From the NCBI GenBank assembly GCA_964036045.1, contig OZ038382.1, positions 75,626,687-75,690,686 of the forward strand: a DNA stretch of 64,000 bases, in the 5' to 3' direction. The notes under the pieces are model-generated. The model did no database searches, was not told the origin of the DNA, and saw only the letters and a program-made list of their open reading frames with translations. The stretch comes from Eutreptiella sp. 'Long Island Sound 2002' (taxonomy: Eukaryota; Euglenozoa; Euglenophyceae; Eutreptiales; Eutreptiaceae). Shown here piece by piece: positions 1-9,800 of the stretch; the stretch's first letter is position 1, and every line of letters starts with the position of its first letter. The position numbers and the translations under genes were made by a program.

Positions 1-831
1 AAACACATCTGCAGTCATAATCTTGCTCAGAAGGCCCAAATGAAGCCTCAAATGCGCTGTCGCCACTGTGTCTGCCCTGATGCGCAGGTGCCAGAAGGGA
101 TTGCCCAATGCGTCCAGCTGCTCAAAACTCAGCTGGAAGACAGATTCGGCAATCTTCCGCCTGACAGTACCCTCCTCGCCCTACAATTGGACCCATCGAT
201 GGCCTTGCATTTGGCAGATCTAATCGGAGAAGAAAATGTGGGTTATGCCGCCGAAGTATTCCGCAAAAATATGGAAGTTGCTGAAATATTAGTCAAAGCA
301 AGGGAGAAGGAGGAGAAAGTGGAGGCCTTGGAGTTGGAAGTGGATGAGGAGCCTCCGTTGAAGAAAATGAAAGGCGTCATTGATCGAGCTTTCAATAACT
401 TTGGTAACATGGTCCATGGTGTACCGGACCATCAAGTGCAAAAGGAGAAAGATGCATACTTGACATATATCCGAACTACCGATTTGAGTAGTTATCAAAC
501 TCTCGCGCATGGTATCTTTGATACCATTTCTTTTTGGCGCGACCATCAAAGGCGGTTTCCCACGCTCTATGTAATGGCCGGGCAATGGTTTGCGCCGGCG
601 GCAACGTCCGCATCGTCGGAAAGGACATTTAGTGGATGTTCTCACCTCGTCACAAGAAGACGCGCAAGGCGAACGCCGGAGCATGTTGAGCTTCTCATTT
701 TTGTAAGAAGCAACATGCAATATTTTCCCGATTTTGGTCCACTAGAGGACCATTATTATAAGTTGTATAATAAGAAAAAGAGCACGAAGGAAGAGGAATC
801 CGCCTCCGATGAGGAGAGTGAGGAGGACTAG
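1..831 (+). CDS. hAT-family transposase, C-terminal part (5' end outside the window)
   Basis: The frame is open from base 1, so the gene enters from the left; the first in-window ATG is at 40, but nothing marks it as the real start. The last third (about 475-720) has the hAT C-terminal dimerisation layout: FWRDHQ then FPTLYVMAGQWFAPAATSAS, then SERTFSG, then a basic RRRARRTPEHVELLIFV stretch. This region mediates transposase dimerisation and completes the RNase-H-like catalytic fold. The first part (about residues 80-120) is charged and helical. The protein ends in an acidic tail (EEESASDEESEED) and a TAG at 829-831. The catalytic D/D/E positions upstream are outside the window, so activity cannot be judged. 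I saw no terminal inverted repeat downstream. Family assignment is solid; domesticated gene versus transposon copy is open. Confidence 0.85.
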   Translation, partial: KHICSHNLAQKAQMKPQMRCRHCVCPDAQVPEGIAQCVQLLKTQLEDRFGNLPPDSTLLALQLDPSMALHLADLIGEENVGYAAEVFRKNMEVAEILVKAREKEEKVEALELEVDEEPPLKKMKGVIDRAFNNFGNMVHGVPDHQVQKEKDAYLTYIRTTDLSSYQTLAHGIFDTISFWRDHQRRFPTLYVMAGQWFAPAATSASSERTFSGCSHLVTRRRARRTPEHVELLIFVRSNMQYFPDFGPLEDHYYKLYNKKKSTKEEESASDEESEED

Positions 832-832
832 T

Positions 833-1140
833 GGGTACATTGTCGATGTACGAAAGCATTTTTTTTTGTGCATGATATTAGGGTTAAGGTTAGCAATGGC
901 TTAGGGTACATGGTGTGAAAGGCAACATTGTCGATTGCAAGGCAAAGCATTGGAGGAACGGTTTGTTGAATTTGAAAATGTTTGTTAAAAGACATAATTA
1001 AGAAAAAACAGTTTCAATGGCAAGCATAGGATTTCAAACGGTCACAAGGCCACAAGAGTAACAAAGACAAATGGGCGCATGGTCAATGTGTGAAAACATT
1101 GTTTTTGTGCATGATATTAGGGTTAGGACTAGCAATGACA
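833..1140 (+). repeat. Degenerate direct repeat downstream of the hAT gene
   Basis: Bases 833-900 and 1071-1138 are diverged copies of one segment about 68 bp long, spaced about 238 bp; both contain the block TTTGTGCATGATATTAGGGT followed by AGCAATG. Words such as AAAGCATTG and CAATGGC recur up to about 1600. The region 832-1630 has no convincing coding frame and is probably the hAT 3' UTR and decayed transposon DNA. Confidence 0.55.
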
Positions 1141-1636
1141 TAGCATTGAAACCATTGTTTGTGTCACATAGTGTGGCATGGTGTATTTCAAAACATTTCT
1201 TGAAGAGCTTGTTTTGCAAAAACACATTATCGGTGGGTAACATAGGTTTGAAAAAATGCACAAGGCCCCGGCTTGATACAACATAGTAAAGAGTAAAGCA
1301 AAGCATTGAGCAAAAGGGTTGTTTTTGACGATAAGGTTTGTTGAATGCTATAGTGGCAAAAGCATTTCACCAATGAGTAGCATTGGCGTTTAGAAATGCG
1401 GAAGCCTCCGACCTCATATCACATAATGAATACTAAAGAAAACCATGATACAAATGGTGTTAACAATGGCTTGTTGTACGTGATAAGGTTCTTTGAAGGA
1501 GGTATTGGCCAAAATGTTTATTCAATGGGTACCATTCATCGTAGGAAGTGCACTCATTGCCGCCTGGAGATAACATCAACAATGCCTCATTGTTTTTTTG
1601 TCACATCAACAATGTCAAGACATATCGGAAAAAATG

Positions 1637-1723
1637 AAACGAGAAACAAAAATCGCTCATTTCATATGAAACGGAAAAAAAATCGTTCATTAAAACGAGA
1701 AAAAAAATTCGCTCATCTCATTT
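1637..1723 (+). repeat. A-rich minisatellite, about three units of 26-32 bp
   Basis: Three adjoining diverged units begin GAAACGAGAAACAAAAATCG, GAAACGGAAAAAAAATCG and AACGAGAAAAAAAATTCG, each followed by a CTCAT or TTCATT end. It directly precedes the open frame at 1722. Confidence 0.6.
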
Positions 1724-2558
1724 GGGCAAAAAACGTCTCATACCAGACACTAGAGCCAGCAGCCGTGCCCTGTGTCAACAGGCTCCCGCAAGCCATGAAG
1801 GCAGCCCTGAAATCGCTGAAGGCAGCCCTGAAATCCCTGAAGGCAGCCCTGAAATCCCTGAAGGCAGCAACCACAGTGAAGGTACCCCTGAAGAGAAAGA
1901 CCTCTGTGGACTGAGTGAACCCAGTGAGCCCGGATCAGAAGAGGAGAGGCTCAGACGATCAGACTACCAAGAGGAAGAGGAAGATGAAGCGCCAGAGGAA
2001 GACGAAGGTGAAGAGGCCGAAGAATCAAACGGGGAATGCGAAGGAAGGGAGGTAACCTTAGCACAAAGTGCATGTAAGCAATTGCATTCAACTGAAATTT
2101 TGCTGCTGGAGTTACTGAGAAAGCAGCGTGCTTCAAGGTGGAGTGATACTGGTGACGGGTGTTCATTGAGTGATGGGTTCTCAGAGCAGGTCAGGGACTA
2201 CATTGGACTCTATGTGAAACAAGAGGGTGCTGAGGGGCGTATGGAGACAGCAACAGTTTTTTGGTTTCAGTACAGCCTGAAGAAAACGTTCCTTTTGGAA
2301 GCAAGCATGACACCAGCCAAAACTTTCTTTTTTGCAATTGGAATCGGTTTTGAGCGACGACTGGCCGTCCAGAAACTGAACGAATCTGAAATGATTGATG
2401 TACGTCGCACCATGCCCATGTTACTACAGTTGCGCTGTGGAGACAAAGTTCAGATCAAAGCCAATCAAAGGTTCTATGGCTTTTTTTCCCTGTGGTGTTG
2501 TGAAAAGCCTGCTGACATTGCATTAAATGTAGCGCATCCGGTTGATCCGAAGCTGTAG
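1722..2558 (+). CDS. Unrecognised acidic open frame (possible exon or pseudogene)
   Basis: An open frame of 278 codons ending TAG. Function not recognised. The first quarter has three GSPEI(A/P)E heptapeptides encoded by a 21-bp repeat, then a long Glu/Asp stretch (about residues 75-105) and a more ordinary globular-looking half with LLLELLRKQ and MLLQLRCGDKVQIKANQ. No ATG lies near its beginning (the frame opens with TTG; the first in-frame ATG is near 2240), so it would have to be an exon joined to upstream sequence or a decayed gene. A CAACAG|G acceptor-like site lies near 1781. The coding-like features are the in-frame heptad repeat and lack of stops; no homology is claimed. Confidence 0.3.
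   Translation: MGKKRLIPDTRASSRALCQQAPASHEGSPEIAEGSPEIPEGSPEIPEGSNHSEGTPEEKDLCGLSEPSEPGSEEERLRRSDYQEEEEDEAPEEDEGEEAEESNGECEGREVTLAQSACKQLHSTEILLLELLRKQRASRWSDTGDGCSLSDGFSEQVRDYIGLYVKQEGAEGRMETATVFWFQYSLKKTFLLEASMTPAKTFFFAIGIGFERRLAVQKLNESEMIDVRRTMPMLLQLRCGDKVQIKANQRFYGFFSLWCCEKPADIALNVAHPVDPKL
1797..1868 (+). repeat. 21-bp tandem repeat, 3.4 copies, in frame
   Basis: Units at 1797-1817, 1818-1838 and 1839-1859 plus a partial fourth differ by one base (ATCGCT versus ATCCCT). The period is a multiple of three and encodes seven residues in the frame of the ORF at 1722-2558. Confidence 0.85.
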
Positions 2559-2585
2559 TCCTCCCGCTCTGGCAGATGAGCAGAA

Positions 2586-2819
2586 GTGGCTGCTCTGGCT
2601 TGTATACAGAAACAGTTGACCTCGCTCCAAGAAACACAAAGTGAGTTGACTGACACACTTAAAATTTTGCAGCAAAAAGTGGATACTTCATGTCAGCTAT
2701 ACACCACTTTACAGAGAATGGTGGCCCAGACTGGGAGCCAGCAACAGGGCAAGCAGTCCCAAGCACGTCCGCAACTCGGATATCAGGTGCCTTTTGTGTT
2801 TCAACCTCCACGTCGATAG
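2586..2819 (+). CDS. Short open frame with coiled-coil character
   Basis: Seventy-seven codons with a heptad-like leucine pattern (IQKQLTSLQETQSELTDTL, then ILQQKV) followed by a Gln-rich segment and a Pro/Arg end. It starts at GTG with no ATG and lies 28 bp after the stop of the previous frame, so the two could be parts of one broken gene. Similar short coiled coils end some transposon-associated SANT/Myb-like proteins, but nothing here proves that. Low confidence that it is expressed. The stretch 2820-3430 holds nothing I can identify. Confidence 0.2.
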   Translation: MAALACIQKQLTSLQETQSELTDTLKILQQKVDTSCQLYTTLQRMVAQTGSQQQGKQSQARPQLGYQVPFVFQPPRR

Positions 2820-3429
2820 TCAGACTGTAGACTTTGACACATGGCAGATGACTCACGGTGATCTGTGTGCTAATTTGCTGTTACTGTGCTATGTTCGGCT
2901 GTGGGTGTATCTGAGGCATCCCTCTTTGAAAAATGTGCTTCATTGTTGTTTTAAAGCGGAAATGGTGTGGCAAAAAATTTCAAAAGGCCTCTGCAGAGGT
3001 ACAATAGAAGGAATAGCCAGCGACACGCTCTGGGACACGCATATTCGTGGTCCAAAGCGTGTCACAAACAGTCCATGGAACAAAACAGCGAAAACAACCC
3101 TGTTGAAAAGCAAAAACATATTTCAAACCATTCAGGACAAACGAGCAACACTTGGCACCGAAAGCATTTGCCTCTTATCCGCGTCAGTGTCAAGTAGTTT
3201 CAAGAATAGGTGTGACACACCTTGTGAGGCGCAGTTTGCATGTCACAAAGTGTGTCATTGGGATTTTTTTTAAAACCGGGAGTGTGACATGCGGACAACA
3301 CAATGTATATGTACGTCGTCGTTAAAAATTCCCATGGTTACAGCATACCTATTGCATCAAGGTGTATGAGGCCAATAGATGCCCCTTTCGGCTTTTGAGG
3401 ACCATTTTGGGAAAAAATCCTGCCTCAAA

Positions 3430-4690
3430 AGCCTAGGTGTCAGAGGCCGAGAGCACCAAGAGCGCCCGGAACCAGGGAAAAGCGGGAGGGCAAAAAAACA
3501 ACGGGAAAAGAAAAAAAAGAAACAAGAGAGAGAGACGGTAGACCGAGCGCCAAGGCCGAGGGCACCCAGGGCGGGAAACAACGGAAACGCCGAGACAAGG
3601 GAGGCGCAAAGAGGGGGCACAAAAAATGGGAGAACACAACGGAAAAAAAAAGGGGGGGGGGCGGAAATGGGGGGGGGGGGCCAGCAAAGCGCCAAGGCCC
3701 AGGGCACCAAAAGCAACAACACAAAGCACCGCGGGGAGGGTGCGGGTGGCAGACCACTCCAAAAAAAAAAACAAAAAAAAGAAAAAAAACCGGCGGGAGG
3801 CGGGGGAACGGAGCAAAAACAAGGAGCGCGAAGGCCCAGGGCACCCGGGGCCGGGGAGCACAAAAAGCCAGAGACAGCGGGGGCTCGAGACAGGGGGGGA
3901 GGGAAGAAAGGGGAAAGAAAAAGGAAACAAGACAAAAAAAAGAGAAAAAAAAACACCCGAAGCGCGGGCAACCCCAGCCAGGAGGGGGCCAAACAAAGAA
4001 GAAGGACAAAACGGCCACAAGACAAGGTGAAGCGCACCAGAACGCGCCCGAGAGGCCGGCCCGCCCGACCCAGCCCAGAGGAGCACGCACACACACACAC
4101 ACACGCGGGACCCGGGCGTGGCTTCCTCCGACTCGAAGAGGGAGGTGTCGGCGTCCACAAGAAACAGCCCCAGTGCACCAGCCGCGTTCCCCGTCGAAAG
4201 ACGGACGGTACGGGAAACCAGACGCGTCAGTGAGCGCGTCCACACACACCAAACCACCGCAGCGCACGCAGCCGAAGACCGAAGCCGGAGGGACCCGCCA
4301 GAGACAACCCCCCGGGTACAACCCAGAGCGCGCCCAGCGCGCTTGCCTCGGCAGGGGCCAGCTGCAGGCACAATGAGCCCGGTTCTCGGCCGCCCTTAAG
4401 GTGCCCCGCGCAGCCACCGAGTAAAGCCGGGCGCGACAGCCCCCGGGATGGGGGAAGGCACCACGGCGTGGGAAAGCCTACCGGAGCAATGAGAGCAACC
4501 GGACCGGATGAGGCGCGGCGCACCAACGCGGGGCCACGAGGCACGCCAGTGAGGCACGCCGCCGGCCACAACCACGGCACGAGGACAGGTACCAAGCCAC
4601 AACGCCCACCTGGTGCCGCGAACCCGGGAAGCGCGCAGAACACACGACGAACCGCGGCACGAGAGAAGGTGCCAAGGGCAGCCGGGCCCC
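3430..4690 (-). repeat. Left arm of a large inverted repeat (GC-rich composite unit)
   Basis: Read on the minus strand, this arm matches 6985-8040 on the plus strand in the same order: a core (about 4690 down to 4400) matching 6990-7330, then segments containing GACGCGTC, TTTCCCGTACCGTCCGTCTT and GACGCCGACACC (about 4250 to 4140) matching 7410-7500, then a pyrimidine-rich tail. The arms are clearly diverged with many indels. The long minus-strand open frames here follow from base composition and are not called as genes. Confidence 0.75.
3436..4130 (+). other. T-depleted, purine-rich tract
   Basis: The plus strand is nearly devoid of T: by direct count 7 T in the 540 bases 3481-4020. It consists of A and G runs with scattered C. 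Stop codons all need T on this strand, which is why several plus-strand frames stay open without being genes. A short CA microsatellite follows at 4084-4105. Confidence 0.85.
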
Positions 4691-4704
4691 CATGCCCGTA
4701 AACG

Positions 4705-5637
4705 GCACCCACAGCCAGTCGGTAGCGGGTCCCGGCCGCACGCCAGAAAGGACGAGTGGTTGGGGGTGGGAGAGCGCCCGACCCCGGACACCCCACACCC
4801 AAGCAAGAAGCGCCCCCCCCGGTCGCCCTCGTGCCGCCCCCTCAGCGCGCAAAGCCAGTTCGCAAGAGCGCGCGCTGTGGGGTTGGTGACGGGTCCCCAC
4901 GCCCGCATCCCCCGCACCCACAGCTAGTGGGTAGGAGGCCCCGGCTGCACGCCCCAAAGGATGTGCGTTCCGGGGTGGGAAAGCGCTAAATCCCGGACGC
5001 CCCACAACCAGGCAAGAGGCGCCCCCCCCGGGCACCCTCGTGCCGCCCACACAGCGCTCAAAGCCAGCTCGCAGGAGTGCGCGCGGTGGGCCTGATGACG
5101 GGTCCCCACGCCCGCGCCCCCCGCACCAACGGCCAGTGCGTAGTGGGCCCCAGCCGCACGCCCCAAAGGACGGGCGGTCGGGCTGGGAGAGCGCCCGACC
5201 CCGGACGCCGCTCCCCAAGGCAAGGGACGCCCCCCCCCGGGCAGGCTCGTGCCGCCGCCACAGCGCGCCAAGCAAGCTCGCAAGAGCACGCGCTGCGGGG
5301 TCGGTGACGGGTCCCCACGCCCGCACCCCCCGCACCCACAGCCAGTGGGTAGTGGGCCCCGGCCGCACGCCCCGAAGGACGGACGGACGGGGTTGGAAGA
5401 GCGCCCGACCCCGGACGCCCCACGCCCAGGCAAGAGGCGCTCCCCCGGGCGCCCTCGTGCCGCCTCCACAGCGCGACAGGCAAGCTCGCAAGAGCGCGCG
5501 CTGCGGGGTCGGTGACGGGTCCCCACGCCCACCCCCCCCGCACCCACAGCCGGTGGGTAGTAGGCCCCGGCGGCACGCCCCAAAGGACGGGCAGTCGGGG
5601 GTGCGAGAGCGCCCAATCTCGGACGCCCCACACCCAG
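4705..5637 (+). repeat. Tandem array 1, unit about 209 bp, about 4.5 copies
   Basis: The landmark GACGGGTCCCCACGCCC recurs near 4888, 5097, 5306 and 5514, a period of 208-209 bp. Each unit has a block like CACCCACAGCCAGTGGGTAG, then CGCACGCCCCAAAGGACG, a GAGAGCGCCCGACCCCGGAC block, and a CTCGCAAGAGCGCGCGCTG block. The array stops abruptly about 5637, where array 2 starts. GC is very high. It is not a CRISPR array: the units adjoin with no unique spacers. Confidence 0.85.
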
Positions 5638-6968
5638 TGTGTGAATGTGTGTGTGCTCTGCCTGTACCCCGCCACTCCTGGCTCGGGTGTGCGGTGTCGG
5701 TGTGTGCGCTTGGGCTCGGGTTTTGGCTGTGCCCCGCCACTCCTGGCCTGGGTGTTGGGGTGAGTGTGTGTTTCTGTGCGTGCTCCGCTCGTACCCCGCC
5801 ACTCCTGGCTGGGGTCTGCTCCGTGGGTGTGTGTGCTTGGGCTCCGGTTTTGGCTGCGCCGCGCCACTCCTGGCTGGGGTGTTCCGGTGTGTGAGTGTTT
5901 GTGTGCGCGCTCCACCTGTACCCCTCCACTCCCGGCTGTGATGTGCGGTGGGGGTGTTGATGCTTGGGCTCTGGTTTCCGCTGCGCCCCGCCACACCTGA
6001 CTGGGGTGTTCGGGTGTGTGTGTGTTCGTCTGCGCGCCCCGCTTGTACCCTGCCACTCCTTGCTGGGGTTCGCGGTGTGGATGTGTGTGTTTTGGCTCGG
6101 GTTTTAGCTTCGCCCGCCACTCCTGGCTGCGGTATTGCGGTGTGTGTGTGTTTGTGTGTGCGCTTCGCATGTACCCCGCCACTCCTGGCTGGGGTATGCG
6201 GTGTCGGTGTGGCCGCTTGGGGTCTGGTTCCGGCGCGCCCCGCCACTCCTGGCTGGGGTGTTGGGGTGTTTGTGTGTTCGTGTGCGCTCTGCTTGTACCC
6301 TGCCACTCCTGGCCCGGGTCTGCGGTGTGGCTGTGTGTGTTTGAGCTTGGTTTTGGGCTTCGCCCCGCCCCTCCTGGCCTTGGTGTTGGGGTGAGTGTGC
6401 GTTTGTGTGCGTGCTCCAGTTGTACCCCGCCACTCCTGGCTGGGGTGTGCGGTGTAGGTGTGTGTGTTAGGGCTCGGCTTTCGGCTTTGCCCTGCCACTC
6501 CTGGCTGGGGTGTTGGGGTGTGTGTGCGTTTGTGTGCGCGCTTCACTTGTACCCCACCACTCCTGGCTGGGGTGTGCAGTGTAGGTGTGTGTGTTTGGGC
6601 TCGGGTTTCGGCTTCGCCACGTCACTCCTGGCTGGGGTGTTGGGTTGCGTGTGTGCTTGTGTGCGCGCTTCGCTTGTACCCCGCCACTCCTGGCTGGGGT
6701 GTGCTCTGTGGATGTGTGTGCTTGGGCCCGGGTTTCGGCTGCGCCCCGCCACTCCTGGCTGGGGTGTTGGGGCGTTAAATTCAGCGTGTGGGTGTTTGTG
6801 TGTGCACTCCGCTTGTACCCCTCCACATCGTGGCTGAGGTGTGCTCTGTGGGTGCGTGTGTTTGGGCTCGGGTTTCGACTGCGCCTCGCCACTTCTGGCT
6901 GGGCTGCATGTGTGCGTTTGTGTGCACGCTCTGCTTGTGGCCCGCCCCTTCCGGCTCGGGCTTGCGGT
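5638..6968 (+). repeat. Tandem array 2, unit about 128 bp, about 10 copies
   Basis: The landmark TGTACCCCGCCACTCCTGG, with small variation, recurs near 5661, 5792, 5922, 6044, 6169, 6294, 6420, 6548, 6675 and 6812, giving a mean period of 128 bp. Each unit is itself a dimer of two related half-units, each holding CGCCACTCCTGGCTGGGGT followed by a TGTGTGTG stretch and CTTGGGCTCGGGTT or a variant. Unit sequence is unrelated to array 1. Confidence 0.85.
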
Positions 6969-6984
6969 GTATGGGTTGGGTGTT

Positions 6985-8040
6985 GCCTGGCACCTGTTCC
7001 TGTGCCGTGGTTCGTTGCAGGTTGTGCGCGTTGCCCGGGTTTGCGGCACCCGGTGGCCGTTGTTGCTTGGTACCTGTCCTTGTGCCTTGGTTGTGGCCGG
7101 CAGCATGCCTCTCTGGCGTGCCTGGTGGCCCCGCGTTGGTGCGCCGCGCCTCGTCTGGTCTGGTCGCTCTCGGTGCTCTGGTCGGCTTCCCGACCCCGTG
7201 GTGCCTTTCTTCACCCCGAGGGCACATGGAGGCCGGCCGGGAACAGGGCTCTTTGTGCCTGTCCGTGACCGCTGCCGAGGCAGCGGCGATGGGCTCGCTC
7301 CGCGTCCTACCTGTTCAGGGCCCCGCGATGAAGTTGTCCTGAGCGGGTCCCTCCGGCGTCGGTCTTGGGCTGCGTGCGCTGCCGTGGTGTGAGTGTGTGG
7401 ACCCGGTCACTGACGCGTCCGGTTTCCCGTACCGTCCGTCTTTCGACGGGGGGTCGGCCGGTGCACCGGGGCTGTTTGGTGTCGACGCCGACACCGCCCC
7501 TTTCGGGTTCGGAGGAGGCCACGCCCGGGTCCCGTGCTTGTGCGTGCGTGTGCGTGCCTTCTTGGCCACCTTCGGCAGGCCGGCCTCCCAGGCGCGTTTT
7601 GGTGCGCCTCACCTTTTCCTGTGGCCGTTCCTGGTGCTCTCCTTGTCTGCTCGGCCAGCTTGGGGCTGGGGTTGCCCTGCTTCTGGTTGTTCGTGTGCTT
7701 TTTGTTTTTTTTCTTTTTTTTTGTTTCTTTTTCTTGCGCGCCCCCTTGTCTCCCGCATTTCGTATTTCCCGGCCCTGGGTGCCTTCGGCCTTGGCGTCTT
7801 GCGCCCCCCTCCCTCTCTTTTTTTTTCCCTCCCCCCCCTTGCGTGTTTTTTTTTCTGCCGGTTTCTTTTTGTTTTTTTTTCCTCCTTCCACTCTTTTTTT
7901 TTCCGTGCCCTTGTGTTCTGGTTGTGCGGTGCTCTGTGCTGGTGTGTCCTGGGCTGTGGGGCGTGTTGGTTTGTGTTGCTGGGGGCCTTGTGCTTCGGCG
8001 GGGACTACTGTGCGCTTGCGCTCCGTCGTTCGGTGCTCCC
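6985..8040 (+). repeat. Right arm of the inverted repeat
   Basis: Mirror of 3430-4690 (see that entry). The order on this strand is array 2, core, pyrimidine-rich tail. The left arm read on its own strand has array 1, core, tail, so the two composites share core and tail but differ in the array at the front. Confidence 0.75.
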
Positions 8041-9120
8041 TGCCTGTGCCTCCTCTCTTTGTGTTGTTGCTTGTTGTGTTGCGCACGGCTGGTGGCGCCG
8101 TGCTGGCGGCGTTGCTCTTCCCCGTGCTGCTTCTGGTGGGTGCCGTGTGGTGTTGCCCAGCCCCCCCCTCAGGTGTTTTGCGCGGGTTTTTTTTTTTCGC
8201 TTGCCGGGTTTTTGCTGGCCATGCCTTCCCCCCCGGCTGGATGTGGTGTCCTCTGTTGTGCTTTGTTGTGCGTCGTGTTGTGTGGTGCTGCAGTCTGTGG
8301 TGCGTTTCTGTGTTGTGCCCGGTGTTGTGTGGCGTGCTTGTGTCGGGTCGGGTTCTTGCGCCGTGTTGTTCGGCGGGGTGTTCTGCTGGGTCCTGTTTTC
8401 ATTGTGCTTTGCTGTCGTGCGCTGCTGCGTTCTCTGCTGGTTTTTTTTTGTTGTTCCTTGCCCTTCCGGGGTGCTCCGGGCTGTGTCTGTTTCTGTGCTC
8501 TGCTTGTGCGGTCCTGTGCCGGTGTGCCTGCGTCGTTGCTCTCTGTGCGGTGCTCTCCTGCACTTGGTGCGCTGGCTGGTGTTTCGTGTTGTTGTCTGTT
8601 GTGTTTGCGTGTTTGCTGTTGGGCGTGGCTGTCCTTTGTTGTCTCCTGGTGGGTCCTGGTGGCTCCTGGTGTTGTGTTTCGTTGGTGTGCTGTGTTGTCT
8701 CCCTGGGTGCTGTGCTGCGCCGTGTTGCTGCGCGTTGTGCCGCCTGGCGTTGTGTTGTTGTGCGCTGTGTTGCTTTGTTTTGCTCTGTCTGGTGCTGTCG
8801 CGCGCTGTGTCATGTCCTGGGGCGCTGTCTGTCGTCCTGGGGTGCTGTGCCTCCGGTCGCTGTGGCTTGTCTTGTCTCCCCGCCCTGTGTGTGTTCTGCT
8901 GTGTTGTGTTGCTGCGTTGTGTTGTTCGCTGTTGTGCTTTGTGCCACGTGCGTCCTGGGGCGTCCTGCTGTGCGTTCCCTGTCCTCTCCGCCCTGTGCGG
9001 TGCTGCTGTGCGGCCCTGCTCTCCCTTGGTGCCCTGCTCCCCTGTGCTGTGCCCCGTGGTGCTGTGGTGCCCCGTCGTGCTTTGGTGTCCTGTCCTGCTG
9101 CCATGTTTGGTTTGCTTCCT
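7600..9120 (+). other. A-depleted tract: T-runs then GTGCTGTG-rich simple sequence
   Basis: 7690-7900 is dominated by T and C runs; 8220-9120 is irregular simple sequence built from TGTTGTG, GTGCTGTG and CCTGGTG words. A is almost absent: by direct count 6 A in the 720 bases 8221-8940. All three plus-strand frames stay open for roughly 1.6-1.8 kb because each stop codon needs an A. I treat those frames as non-coding. Confidence 0.85.
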
Positions 9121-9129
9121 GTGTTCATT

Positions 9130-9800
9130 GGGTTTCTCCTACTTGAAAAACCGCTGCACAATTTGTTAAAAAAAATTTTTTTTCGCTTTTGAAAATAAAA
9201 TAAAACTGTACACGACCCAACACACCCCCGAGCAGCAAGACCATGTATGCTTCTGTGTTTTACGTGCTACCCGTCGATCTGGATGTACTTGGCCTTGCAC
9301 CTGTGCTTGGCGTTGTGGAAATTGTTGGTGTCCATTGCTAGGGGTTACCCGCGTTCTCCCAGGGCCGCCGCCTGAGCTGCAGGGCAAAGGGAGTGATGGG
9401 CACGAGGGTGGGGAGGGAGGTACATGGGGAAGAGATAGAAAAAGGTGGCAGGGCGCGACGTGAGGGGTCGTGGCGAGTTATGAAAATTCTTCGAGTTTTA
9501 CGCGCTGCTGGCGACGCGTTTTCCTTTGCGCCTATGGCGAATTAGACGCAAGAGGGACGGCGTTAGGGTCCTACTAGCGTTACGGTGTTTACGGCGTTAA
9601 CTATTCACCAATTTCACGTCGAAAAACTTTTCATCGCGTTTCTACGCGTTTCGCAGCGCGCTATTTGGCCTAAGCGTTTCATATGCTAATGAGCTTTATT
9701 TTAAGCTATTCAGAAGGTTTTTTCGTCGTGTTCTACCTATCTTTTGATTTCTTTCTGGGACAGGCCCCCACCGCGCGAGACAAACTTTGGACACGCACGC
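9130..9800. other. Unassigned spacer between the GC block and the G1a retrotransposon
   Basis: About 670 bp with no supported gene. On the minus strand 9320-9250 there is a short frame starting ATGGACACCAACAATTTCCA with host-like codon use that ends after 22 codons; too short to call. 9480-9740 has repeated GCGTTT, TTTACG and GGCGTTA words suggestive of another decayed repeat. Confidence 0.4.

Noticed and set aside
3357-4417. ORFs of 270-325 codons on both strands
   Set aside because: Compositional openness of the T-depleted tract.
4478-6546. Long minus-strand ORFs (up to 540 codons) with repeated His/Thr/Arg-rich text
   Set aside because: They simply translate the tandem arrays, and several frames are open at once.
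5638-6968. CRISPR-like regular repeats
   Set aside because: Contiguous satellite-type units with no unique spacers, in eukaryotic DNA.
4700-9120. rDNA intergenic spacer
   Set aside because: GC-rich arrays suggested it, but no 18S, 5.8S, 28S or 5S sequence is recognisable nearby.
7365-9192. Three overlapping plus-strand ORFs of 552-593 codons
   Set aside because: They are open in all three frames because the strand lacks A; products are Cys/Val/Leu/Phe-rich nonsense with no domain.
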